Part shown: in pieces, positions 1 through 5,381 of the stretch
Position numbering within the stretch: position 1 is the first letter of the stretch
Layout: each line of letters begins with the position of its first letter
From: JAHJFW01 sp038065635
Lineage (GTDB): Bacteria; Patescibacteriota; Patescibacteriia; 2-12-FULL-60-25
Direction of reading: 5' to 3'
Assembly: GCA_038065635.1 (NCBI GenBank)
Contig: JBBTQP010000009.1
Location: 1 to 5,427 of the forward strand
Length of the DNA stretch: 5,427 nucleotides
Position numbers and translations under genes: made by a program
The notes under the pieces: model-generated
Seen by the model: only the letters and a program-made list of their open reading frames with translations
What the model was told of the DNA's origin: nothing
Databases searched by the model: none

Positions 1-19
1 AGAGCAAATCTTCTTTGAT

Positions 20-54
20 TGGATTGCCACGCCCCTGCTGGGGCTCGCAATGAC
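20..54 (-). repeat. REP-like hairpin repeat downstream of rny
   Basis: Read on the minus strand, the unit begins GTCATTGCGAG and ends GGCAATCCA. It folds into a hairpin: attgc (23-27) pairs with gcaat (47-51), there is a small internal loop, and gcccc (31-35) pairs with ggggc (40-44) around a 4-base loop. It starts 8 bases after the rny stop. No T-tract follows on the minus strand, so it is not a classical intrinsic terminator, though it could protect the rny 3' end. Units with GTCATTGCGAG and GCAATCC ends are familiar dispersed repeats in many bacterial genomes; membership of such a family is recognition, and copy number cannot be checked here. Confidence 0.6.
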
Positions 55-62
55 GGATAACG

Positions 63-1595
63 TTACCTCGCGTATTCGATTATTCGTGTTTCGCGGATTA
101 GCGTGACACGGACTTCTCCCGGATATTTCAGCTCCTGTTCGATTTTTAGGGCTATGTCTCGCGCGAGTTTTGATGCGGCGAAGTCGTCCAGCGCTTTCGG
201 GTTTACGAACACGCGGATTTCACGACCGGCTTGAATCGCGTAAACCTTCTCCACGCCCTCGAACGAAGTTGCGACGGCTTCAAGTTCTTCCAATCGCTTT
301 ATGTACAATTCGAGAGAGTCTTTGCGAGCGCCAGGTCGTGCTCCGGAGATGGCGTCAGCCGCTTTTACGATTACTGCCTCGATTGTTTTTGGTTTGTCTT
401 CGTGGTGACCTAATGATTGGTAGCAGATTTCTTCCGAAAAACCGAATTTTTTCATGATCTGATAGCCAAGCTCCGGATGTCCGCCCTGAACGTCGTGGTC
501 CACGGCCTTTCCAATATCATGAAACAGCCCGCCCTTTTTGCAGACAGTGACATCAGCGCCAAGCTGTTCGGCCAGAAGCGTTGCGAGGTTGGAAACTTCC
601 ATTGAATGTTGCAATTGGTTTTGACCGTGTGATGTTCGGTATTTCAGACGACCTAGGATCTGAATAAGTTTTGGATCGATTCCAGCCATGGAAATTCCAA
701 GCTGGAAGAGCGCGTCTTCTCCCGCTTTCTTGATATCTATTGCCAAATCCTTTTTTGCTTCTTCAACCGCTTCTTCAATGCGTCCCGGATGAATGCGTCC
801 GTCAACGATCAACTTGTCGAGAGCGCGCTTAGCGACGTGTCTGCGAATAGGGGAGAAACCGGAGATCGTGATCATACCGGGCGTATCGTCCACTATCAAT
901 TCACATCCGGTAAGCGTTTCAATGGCTTTGATGTTGCGTCCTTCGCGGCCGATGATTCGTCCCTTCATTTCGTCGCTCGGCAATTCGACGTGCGTAGTTG
1001 TAGTTTCAACTACTTGAGAAGACGCGAGACGCTGGATGGCGACTGCCAAAATGTTTTTTGCTTTGCGGTCGATGTCTTCCGACTCTTCTTGTTCCAGTTT
1101 GCGAACTCGCGATATGAGCGTGTCCTGATGCTGTTCTTCAACCAAACGAGTTAGCCGATCAAGCGCTTCTTCGCGTTTAAGACCCGCGACCTCTTCGAGC
1201 CGCGCGGTTTCTTCTTTTTTCATTTCTTCGATACGCGCAGCTTCTTCCACGAGCGAAACTTTTTGCGTTTCAACGGCTTTGCGCGAATCTTCCAATTCGA
1301 GCAGTTTTCCACCGAACGTGTTTTCGCGTTCAGTAAGAGCGGCGCGTTCCGTCTTCAGCTCTTCAGTCGCACGCTTTTCTTCAATGCGCGCCTCTTCGAG
1401 GATTTTGACGGCTTTGTCTTTCGCCTTGATGAGGACGTCTTGCTGTTTGGCTTCCGCCTCGGCAACGATTTTTTTCGCTCGTTGTTCCGCGTCGTCGATC
1501 AGCGTTTGTAACTTCTTTCCTTTGGATGTGGCAATGATTTTTGCTGCCACGAATCCGGCTATCACTCCAATCAATATTCCAATAACGTAAGGCAT
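63..1595 (-). CDS. rny: Ribonuclease Y (membrane-anchored endoribonuclease)
   Basis: RNase Y is a membrane-tethered endoribonuclease that starts mRNA decay and processing in many bacteria lacking RNase E. The 510-residue product has the full family layout and the usual length. Residues about 2-21 form an N-terminal membrane helix (PYVIGILIGVIAGFVAAKII). A long charged coiled coil covers about 25-185. The KH RNA-binding domain at about 205-270 carries GRIIGREGRNI, with its GREG loop at 216-219. The HD phosphohydrolase domain at about 325-420 has metal-binding His330, the HD pair 359-360 (LFHDIGKA), His397-398 (GHHED) and Asp414 (KAADAISGARPGAR). The C-terminal domain ends RETRIIEYAR. ATG at 1593-1595 is chosen because the membrane helix follows at once; an in-frame TTG at 1608-1610 would add only five residues and has no ribosome site. 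Only a weak GGTG precedes the ATG. It lies 178 bases downstream of truB on the same strand, with no clear terminator between, so cotranscription is possible. No damage is visible. Confidence 0.96.
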   Translation of the reverse strand: MPYVIGILIGVIAGFVAAKIIATSKGKKLQTLIDDAEQRAKKIVAEAEAKQQDVLIKAKDKAVKILEEARIEEKRATEELKTERAALTERENTFGGKLLELEDSRKAVETQKVSLVEEAARIEEMKKEETARLEEVAGLKREEALDRLTRLVEEQHQDTLISRVRKLEQEESEDIDRKAKNILAVAIQRLASSQVVETTTTHVELPSDEMKGRIIGREGRNIKAIETLTGCELIVDDTPGMITISGFSPIRRHVAKRALDKLIVDGRIHPGRIEEAVEEAKKDLAIDIKKAGEDALFQLGISMAGIDPKLIQILGRLKYRTSHGQNQLQHSMEVSNLATLLAEQLGADVTVCKKGGLFHDIGKAVDHDVQGGHPELGYQIMKKFGFSEEICYQSLGHHEDKPKTIEAVIVKAADAISGARPGARKDSLELYIKRLEELEAVATSFEGVEKVYAIQAGREIRVFVNPKALDDFAASKLARDIALKIEQELKYPGEVRVTLIRETRIIEYAR

Positions 1596-1624
1596 ATTAA
1601 CTACACCCAACGTGTAATACAGTA

Positions 1625-1641
1625 ATCCCTTTGAAAGGGAT
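1625..1641. promoter_or_regulatory. 17-bp perfect palindrome upstream of rny
   Basis: The arms atcccttt and aaagggat flank a single central base. It lies 30 bases upstream of the rny ATG in the truB-rny gap. On the plus strand a run of seven T follows only after eight more bases, which is too far for a normal intrinsic terminator, and no plus-strand gene ends here. An operator or an mRNA leader hairpin for rny is the simplest reading. I found no convincing -35/-10 pair beside it. The rest of the gap (1596-1773) holds only short 8-bp palindromes (1730-1737, 1758-1765) and no gene I can support. Confidence 0.4.
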
Positions 1642-1773
1642 CAAACGGCTTTTTTTGAGAAAACCTTGCGTCCGAAACGGCCTAATTATGCGAGGAAAAG
1701 CCGACCTTGGGGAACTCCTACTGCAGACACACCGGTGCGTACTAATTAATGAATGGTCGGTACCGAGAGGATA

Positions 1774-2328
1774 TCAGGAAGCTCGTAGATTGTCGATAGC
1801 GGTTGCGCCTTCGATTTTATACGATCCGATAGCGGTTCTGCGTAACTCCGTAAGGTATGCTCCACAGCCAAGTTCGCGTCCGATATCGTCCGCAAGAGAG
1901 CGAATGTAGGTTCCGGAAGAGCACGTGACCGTGAAGGACAAGAGGGGGAATGAATAATTACTAATGACTAATGACGAAATNNNNNNNNNNNNNNNNNNNN
2001 NNNNNNNNNNNNNNNNNNNNNNNNNNNNNNNNNNNNNNNNNNNNNNNNNNNNNNNNNNNNNNNNNNNNNNNNNNNNNNNNCCTTCCGGATCGAAAGTCGA
2101 ACTCGTAGCACCAAGCCGCGCCGTGGCCTCGTACGTCTTGTCCATGCCCACATATTCCGAAAGACGCTTGGTAGCAGCTCCAACTCCAATAATAAGAAGT
2201 CCCGTAGCGAACGGATCGAGCGTACCGGCGTGTCCGACTTGTCGTGTACCGAAAACGCGACGTACGCGGTCCACTACGTCGTGAGAGGTTATTCCGGCGG
2301 GCTTGTCGATGAGGAGGATTTGGTCCAT
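1774..2328 (-). CDS. truB: tRNA pseudouridine(55) synthase TruB, interrupted by assembly gap
   Basis: TruB isomerises U55 in the T-loop of tRNAs to pseudouridine. The N-terminal part is clear: LLIDKPAGITSHDVV (residues 5-19), then GHAGTLDPFATG with the catalytic aspartate at residue 38, then a strand motif DKTYEATARLGATSSTFD. The part after the gap has the conserved CSSGTYIRSLADDIGRELG and an LRRTAIGSY segment, and the protein stops soon after (TAIDNLRAS). It therefore lacks the C-terminal extension of the roughly 314-residue E. coli enzyme; short TruBs of this kind are common in reduced genomes. The 100 N in the middle hide the segment that normally carries the substrate-contacting SA(I/L)K and Y-x-x-AR motifs. 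By comparison with E. coli, about 60 residues should be there rather than the 33 the N run allows, so true length and frame continuity are unproven. ATG at 2326-2328 begins at the family's usual place. No Shine-Dalgarno sequence is visible. It is divergent from infB and upstream of rny. Confidence 0.92.
   Translation of the reverse strand: MDQILLIDKPAGITSHDVVDRVRRVFGTRQVGHAGTLDPFATGLLIIGVGAATKRLSEYVGMDKTYEATARLGATSSTFDPEXXXXXXXXXXXXXXXXXXXXXXXXXXXXXXXXXXISSLVISNYSFPLLSFTVTCSSGTYIRSLADDIGRELGCGAYLTELRRTAIGSYKIEGATAIDNLRAS
1960..1975. repeat. Heptamer tandem repeat at the gap edge inside truB
   Basis: ACTAATG occurs twice in direct succession plus a partial third copy (AC), five bases before the N run. 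On the coding strand it reads CATTAGT repeats and encodes part of LVISNYS, which still fits the beta strand preceding CSSGTYIR. Whether the repeat continues into the gap is unknown. Confidence 0.55.
1981..2080. other. Assembly gap of 100 N
   Basis: Exactly 100 undetermined bases lie inside truB. A round 100 is a common scaffold placeholder for unknown length, so distances and reading frame across it should not be trusted. Comparison with complete TruB proteins suggests the real missing sequence is nearer 180-190 bases, or more if a repeat expanded here. Confidence 0.99.
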
Positions 2329-2378
2329 GTTGAGTGTGTATCAAGGATGTCACATAGATGGAAGTCGGAGCACTCTTT

Positions 2379-2459
2379 GTCATCCCCGCGAAGGCGGGGA
2401 TCCAGGATAAAAGGTGAATTCTTCTTCAAGATCTGGATTCCCGCCTACGCGGGAATGAC
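2379..2459. repeat. Two-hairpin inverted-repeat element between truB and infB
   Basis: Two 27-base units, 2379-2405 and 2433-2459, are inverted copies differing at three positions and separated by 27 AT-rich bases. Each begins GTCAT at the outer end and finishes ATCCAG at the inner end. Each forms its own hairpin with an 8-bp stem and 4-base loop: 2382-2389 with 2394-2401, and 2437-2444 with 2449-2456. One difference is a compensated pair (C2384-G2399 against T2439-A2454), and the third is in the loop. Units starting GTCATTCCCGC and ending GCGGGAATCCAG are familiar as dispersed repeats in many bacteria. The element sits 51 bases upstream of truB and 47 upstream of the infB start; it contains no gene. 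Confidence 0.8.
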
Positions 2460-2470
2460 AGTAGAAAAGA

Positions 2471-2499
2471 TTGACCGAAACTCCTATTTCACGTAGTAT
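2471..2499 (+). promoter_or_regulatory. Promoter of infB, predicted to give a leaderless mRNA
   Basis: A -35 TTGACC (2471-2476, five of six to consensus) is followed by exactly 17 bases and a -10 TAGTAT (2494-2499, four of six). Transcription would start about 7-8 bases after the -10, at 2506-2507, which is the A of the ATG that begins MNVSDLARRL. This fits the lack of any Shine-Dalgarno sequence before infB. The -10 overlaps an alternative ATG at 2498, and the -35 overlaps an alternative TTG at 2471, which argues against both as starts if this promoter is used. Confidence 0.5.
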
Positions 2500-2506
2500 G
2501 CGACGC

Positions 2507-4522
2507 ATGAACGTATCAGATTTGGCTCGTCGTTTGCGTACTACGCCGCAGGAGCTCTTGGCGAAATTGCCGGAGCTTGGATTCGATATCGGCGCGCGTG
2601 CCATCAAGATCGACGAAGCAATGGGCGAAAAGATCGCTAAGAAATGGATGGAACACGATCGGCAGCAAAGGATCCGCGATTCTCTCGTTCTCACGCCGAC
2701 GCGACGAGTTGAAGGCGAGGAACCGCGTGAATTGAAGAACGTGAAATTGCCTCCGGTTGTGATCGTGCGCGATTTTGCCGGTATGTTGGGCATGCCTGTA
2801 ACAAAAGTGATCCAGCAGCTCATGAAAGCCGGTATTTTGGCTACGCAAAACGAGCGTTTGGATTTTGAGACGGCTGCCATTATCGCCGAAGAACTTGGTT
2901 TCAGGGCCACGTTAGAAGACATGTCCAAAGGCGAGCTTCAGGATGTTGAGAAGGTGAGCGATCGCGTGCGAGCGATTCTTGATTGCGATTCCGCTGAAAG
3001 CTGCAAGCCGCGTCCGCCGGTCGTTGTAGTAATGGGACACGTTGACCATGGAAAAACAAAGACACTAGACGCTATCAGATCCACGAACGTAATGGCGGGA
3101 GAAGCCGGCGGAATTACGCAACATATCGGCGCGTATCAGGCGGTGAAGAAAGATCGGAAGATGACTTTTATCGACACTCCGGGCCACGAGGCGTTTACGG
3201 TTATGCGCTCTCGCGGCGCGCGCGTTGCCGACGTCGCGATTTTGGTAGTCGCCGCAGACGATGGAGTACAACCGCAGACGAAAGAGGCGATCTCGATCAT
3301 TCAAGCCGCCAAGCTTCCGTTTATCGTCGCGCTAAACAAGATGGATAAGGCCGAAGCCGATCCGGATCGCGTACTCTCTCAACTCGCGGAGTGCGGAGTC
3401 ACCACGGAGCTTTGGGGAGGAGCAGTCCCGATCGTGAAGATTTCAGCAAAGATCGGCACGGGCATCGAAGATTTGCTCGACATGGTTTTGCTTGTAGCTG
3501 ATTTGAACGCGGAAAAGATCGTTGCGAATCCGGATCGTTGCGCCGCTGGAACCGTTATCGAGTCGCACGTTGATAAGGGAGAAGGCCCGGTTGCTACGGT
3601 TTTGATTCAAACGGGAACGCTTCATAAAAACGATTATCTTGGGATTGACGGCGCCGCGTACGGACGAGTCCGAGCAATGCGCGATTGGAACAGCAAACAG
3701 CTGGACGAAGCTACGCCGGGAACGCCGGTTAAAATTTTAGGATTCAAAGTTGCGCCAGCAGTCGGGGATATTCTTGAGGTTCCGAAAGATCACAAGACCT
3801 TGGAAGTTAAGAAGTTGAAAACCGCGCAACAAATAACCTCGCAAATGACGGCTACGCGTTCCATGCCGGCGGAAGAAAAAGGCGAAAACGCAAAGCGGAC
3901 GCTGAAGGTTATTTTGCGCTGCGACATGTTGGGTTCTCTCGAGGCGTTGCTAGGAATGTTTGAAAAAATTCAGCACGATGAGGTTGGCGTCGAGGTTGTG
4001 CACAAAGGGCTTGGAAATATCACCGAAGGCGATATCATGAAAGCGGAAAATCTCTCGCCGGTTGTCATTTACGGATTCAATACGGTAATAGTTCCGGCGG
4101 CCGCCGCCCTTGCGCGAGAAAAAAACATAGAAATCAAGGCCTTTAAAGTCATTTACGATTTGTTCGACGACGTGGTTAAGAAATTGAACGAAATGGTGCC
4201 GCCGGAAATCATAATCACGCCGCTTGGAAATTTTGAAACCGTCGCGATTTTTCGAACCGAACACGGACGTATGGTTGTTGGCGGAAAAGCGTTGGACGGC
4301 AAGCTCGTTGCTGGTGAGAATGCTCGCGTCTGGCGCGGTGAAATGCCGCTAGGCGACGGAATCATCGAAACGGTTCAGAGCGGAAAACAGACCACAAAAG
4401 AAGTCCACGGCGGACAGGAATGTGGACTCGCTTTCAAAGGAAAAGTAAAAATTCAAGTCGGTGATCGACTTGAGGTGTATCACGAGGAAGTGAAGGAGAG
4501 GAAAGTTGTCGTTCAACGATAA
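2507..4522 (+). CDS. infB: Translation initiation factor IF-2
   Basis: IF2 is the GTPase that brings initiator fMet-tRNA to the 30S subunit and promotes joining of the 50S subunit. The product is 671 residues, well below the 890 of E. coli because the long variable N-terminal region is missing; compact forms are usual in small genomes. An IF2_N module covers about 1-45 (MNVSDLARRLRTTPQELLAK) and a second one about 80-135. The G domain is intact: G1 GHVDHGKT at 177-184, switch I GGITQHIGAY with Thr204, G3 DTPGHEAF at 223-230 with the catalytic His227, G4 NKMDK at 277-281 and G5 SAK at 313-315. Beta-barrel domain II (about 345-430), domain III (about 465-562) and the fMet-tRNA-binding beta-barrel IV (about 568-671) follow. 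ATG 2507 is chosen because it matches the family start and the promoter; ATG 2498 would add three residues and TTG 2471 twelve. No usual operon partner (nusA, rbfA) is next to it. It is convergent with the Cas2-like gene. Confidence 0.96.
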   Translation: MNVSDLARRLRTTPQELLAKLPELGFDIGARAIKIDEAMGEKIAKKWMEHDRQQRIRDSLVLTPTRRVEGEEPRELKNVKLPPVVIVRDFAGMLGMPVTKVIQQLMKAGILATQNERLDFETAAIIAEELGFRATLEDMSKGELQDVEKVSDRVRAILDCDSAESCKPRPPVVVVMGHVDHGKTKTLDAIRSTNVMAGEAGGITQHIGAYQAVKKDRKMTFIDTPGHEAFTVMRSRGARVADVAILVVAADDGVQPQTKEAISIIQAAKLPFIVALNKMDKAEADPDRVLSQLAECGVTTELWGGAVPIVKISAKIGTGIEDLLDMVLLVADLNAEKIVANPDRCAAGTVIESHVDKGEGPVATVLIQTGTLHKNDYLGIDGAAYGRVRAMRDWNSKQLDEATPGTPVKILGFKVAPAVGDILEVPKDHKTLEVKKLKTAQQITSQMTATRSMPAEEKGENAKRTLKVILRCDMLGSLEALLGMFEKIQHDEVGVEVVHKGLGNITEGDIMKAENLSPVVIYGFNTVIVPAAAALAREKNIEIKAFKVIYDLFDDVVKKLNEMVPPEIIITPLGNFETVAIFRTEHGRMVVGGKALDGKLVAGENARVWRGEMPLGDGIIETVQSGKQTTKEVHGGQECGLAFKGKVKIQVGDRLEVYHEEVKERKVVVQR

Positions 4523-4529
4523 AGTAATT

Positions 4530-4554
4530 GTCATTCCGTGTCCTCGCTATCCAG
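4530..4554 (+). repeat. Possible decayed copy of the GTCATTCC...ATCCAG repeat
   Basis: Seven bases after the infB stop, the sequence starts GTCATTCC and ends ATCCAG over 25 bases. These are the same ends as the two units in the element upstream of infB, but the central hairpin is lost. The match of both ends at nearly the right spacing suggests a degenerate relic; chance resemblance is not excluded. Confidence 0.3.
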
Positions 4555-4579
4555 CTCTATCCGTGAAATATTGACAAAG

Positions 4580-4623
4580 AAAATTGCATAAAATCTTTCG
4601 ATCGAAAGATTTTATGCAATTTT
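4580..4623. terminator. 44-bp perfect palindrome, likely bidirectional terminator
   Basis: The two 22-base arms are perfectly complementary, centred on TCGATCGA. The outer ends are AAAATTGC and GCAATTTT, so a transcript from either side would form a strong hairpin ending in a short U run. It lies 57 bases after the infB stop and 2 bases after the stop of the minus-strand gene, the right place for a shared terminator between convergent genes. It is AT-rich for a terminator, and it has a related partner at 5243-5284 that cannot be a terminator, so it may instead or also be a protein-binding site or element end. Confidence 0.65.
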
Positions 4624-4625
4624 GT

Positions 4626-5183
4626 TCAGTGTGATTTATAAAAATAAAAATCACGCGCTATTTTTTCATGTTTACCTAACGATGGGATAATTAATAGCGT
4701 TACGTCGTTTCCTACATGGTACCGCGATGCAAGACGCATGAGATCAGACTGACAGTCAAATGGATAAGCGTATACGCTTTTCTGAACCTGAAAGCATCCT
4801 ATTGAGCGAAGCATTTGCTGGAACGCTTGCCTCTTGTGTTTGTATTCAGGTATGTCAAATAAGATCAATCTCCAAAAATGATCCCATTTGCGTCCTTTGA
4901 TATTTATAAAATTGTCCTTACTAGAGCGCACAAAACCCTTTTCTGTGATCATGATTGGCGAGTGCTCGTCTTGTTCGTCGTACGTAATGAGTTTTTGTAT
5001 TTTGAGAGTTCTTAACATTCGCTTGATTTCCCAAACCGAGTATTTGCCAAGTCCTTTTATTAGTTTGTCCGTGTTTCTTCCTTGAGACAGTAACCCGGCA
5101 ATAGTGATCAAAGTTCCGACCCCAAGTATTTTCAGCAATGAACGCGAAACGATAGTTATGCTGTTTTTGGTTTTGCGTTTCAT
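4626..5183 (-). CDS. Winged-helix plus Cas2-like (PaaX-type) protein of unknown function
   Basis: The 185-residue product has three parts. Residues about 13-33 form a hydrophobic stretch (LLKILGVGTLITIAGLL) that could be a membrane helix. Residues about 38-92 look like a winged helix, ending in a wing-like segment with PIMITEKGF. Residues about 99-165 have a Cas2-type ferredoxin fold pattern: WRLILFDIPEYKHKR, where Asp110 follows the first strand as in Cas2 nucleases, then GCFQVQKSVYAYP and a final strand VTLLII. The same wHTH and Cas2-like order occurs in PaaX transcriptional repressors, and small proteins of this type are frequent in Candidate Phyla Radiation genomes. No cas1 or CRISPR array is present, so a role in spacer acquisition is unlikely. 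DNA binding or regulation is inference; nuclease activity is open. ATG 5181-5183 is chosen because AGGGGG (5192-5187) lies three bases before it; a TTG at 5226-5228 falls in a promoter-like -35. The gene is AT-richer than its neighbours and is bracketed by two related palindromes. Confidence 0.82.
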   Translation of the reverse strand: MKRKTKNSITIVSRSLLKILGVGTLITIAGLLSQGRNTDKLIKGLGKYSVWEIKRMLRTLKIQKLITYDEQDEHSPIMITEKGFVRSSKDNFINIKGRKWDHFWRLILFDIPEYKHKRQAFQQMLRSIGCFQVQKSVYAYPFDCQSDLMRLASRYHVGNDVTLLIIPSLGKHEKIARDFYFYKSH

Positions 5184-5186
5184 AGT

Positions 5187-5192
5187 CCCCCT
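5187..5192 (-). promoter_or_regulatory. Shine-Dalgarno site of the Cas2-like gene
   Basis: AGGGGG on the minus strand lies three bases before the ATG at 5183. It is the only strong ribosome-binding site seen in the window, and it decides the start codon in favour of the 185-residue form. Confidence 0.65.
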
Positions 5193-5195
5193 ATA

Positions 5196-5228
5196 TATAT
5201 AGCTGCCAGAAAAAACAGCTGTTGTCAA
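5196..5228 (-). promoter_or_regulatory. Probable promoter of the Cas2-like gene
   Basis: On the minus strand a perfect -35 TTGACA (5228-5223) precedes an AT run, TATATATATAG (5201-5191). The best -10, TATATA at 5201-5196, is 21 bases away, longer than ideal; AGCTAT at 18 bases is an alternative. The spacer carries short inverted repeats (AGCTG ... CAGCT, and ACAGCTGT at 5215-5222). A long spacer with dyads would suit a regulated promoter, but this is tentative. Confidence 0.4.
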
Positions 5229-5242
5229 GAATCATCCGCCTT

Positions 5243-5284
5243 AAATTATCCAATTTTTCTCGATCGAGAGAAATTGGATAATTT
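5243..5284. repeat. 42-bp near-perfect palindrome upstream of the Cas2-like gene
   Basis: Two 21-base arms pair with a single mismatch (T5257 opposite G5270), centred on TCGATCGA. Outer ends are AAATTATCC and GGATAATTT. It starts 14 bases upstream of the gene's -35, so it is not transcribed from that promoter and cannot terminate it. Both palindromes share the centre and the flank TCGARAGA reading outward, although their outer parts differ. Operator, activator site or mobile-element end are the options. Confidence 0.7.
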
Positions 5285-5352
5285 GTATTTTTACGTTTAT
5301 GGAAGAAAAAAGCAGTGCATTTAGTATAGAATACGGGTTTTGCCAACAACTC

Positions 5353-5381
5353 TTGACAAAGGTGCTATTTTGTGCTATTCT
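5353..5381 (+). promoter_or_regulatory. Strong sigma-70-type promoter reading out of the window
   Basis: A perfect -35 TTGACA (5353-5358), a 17-base spacer and an extended -10 TGCTATTCT (TG at 5373-5374, hexamer TATTCT at 5376-5381) make this the best promoter in the window. The spacer contains a direct repeat, GTGCTATT at 5362-5369 and 5372-5379. Transcription would begin near 5388-5389. The remaining bases to 5427 show no clear ribosome site or start, so the gene served lies beyond the window or this starts a noncoding RNA. Confidence 0.65.

Noticed and set aside
23..51. Intrinsic terminator of rny.
   Set aside because: The hairpin is sound but is followed by CCAATCAAAG rather than a T-tract on the minus strand; it is better described as a repeat.
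789..1154. Plus-strand open frame of 121 codons.
   Set aside because: It lies opposite the KH and coiled-coil region of RNase Y and is explained by that gene.
1631..1909. Plus-strand open frame of 92 codons.
   Set aside because: It is antisense to the C-terminal part of truB, which has clear family motifs, and has no ribosome site or recognisable product.
2330..2359. TTGAGT with a weak CATAGA/ATAGAT downstream as an infB promoter.
   Set aside because: The match is much poorer than the promoter at 2471-2499 and would place two strong hairpins in the leader.
2230..2496. Plus-strand open frame of 88 codons.
   Set aside because: It overlaps the truB start in antisense and then reads through the two-hairpin repeat; its ...RIKGEFFFKIWIPAYAG end is the repeat translated.
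2380..2928. Minus-strand open frame of 182 codons covering the inverted-repeat element and the start of infB.
   Set aside because: It is the complement of conserved IF2 sequence and runs through a hairpin repeat; the low-complexity translation matches nothing known to me.
4571..4594. TTGACA followed by TAAAAT after infB, resembling a promoter.
   Set aside because: The spacing is only 12 bases and the putative -10 lies inside the long palindrome; at 17 bases the hexamer is TCTTTC.
4580..5284. CRISPR locus suggested by the Cas2-like protein.
   Set aside because: There are no regularly spaced direct repeats and no cas1; the fold and winged helix point to the PaaX type.
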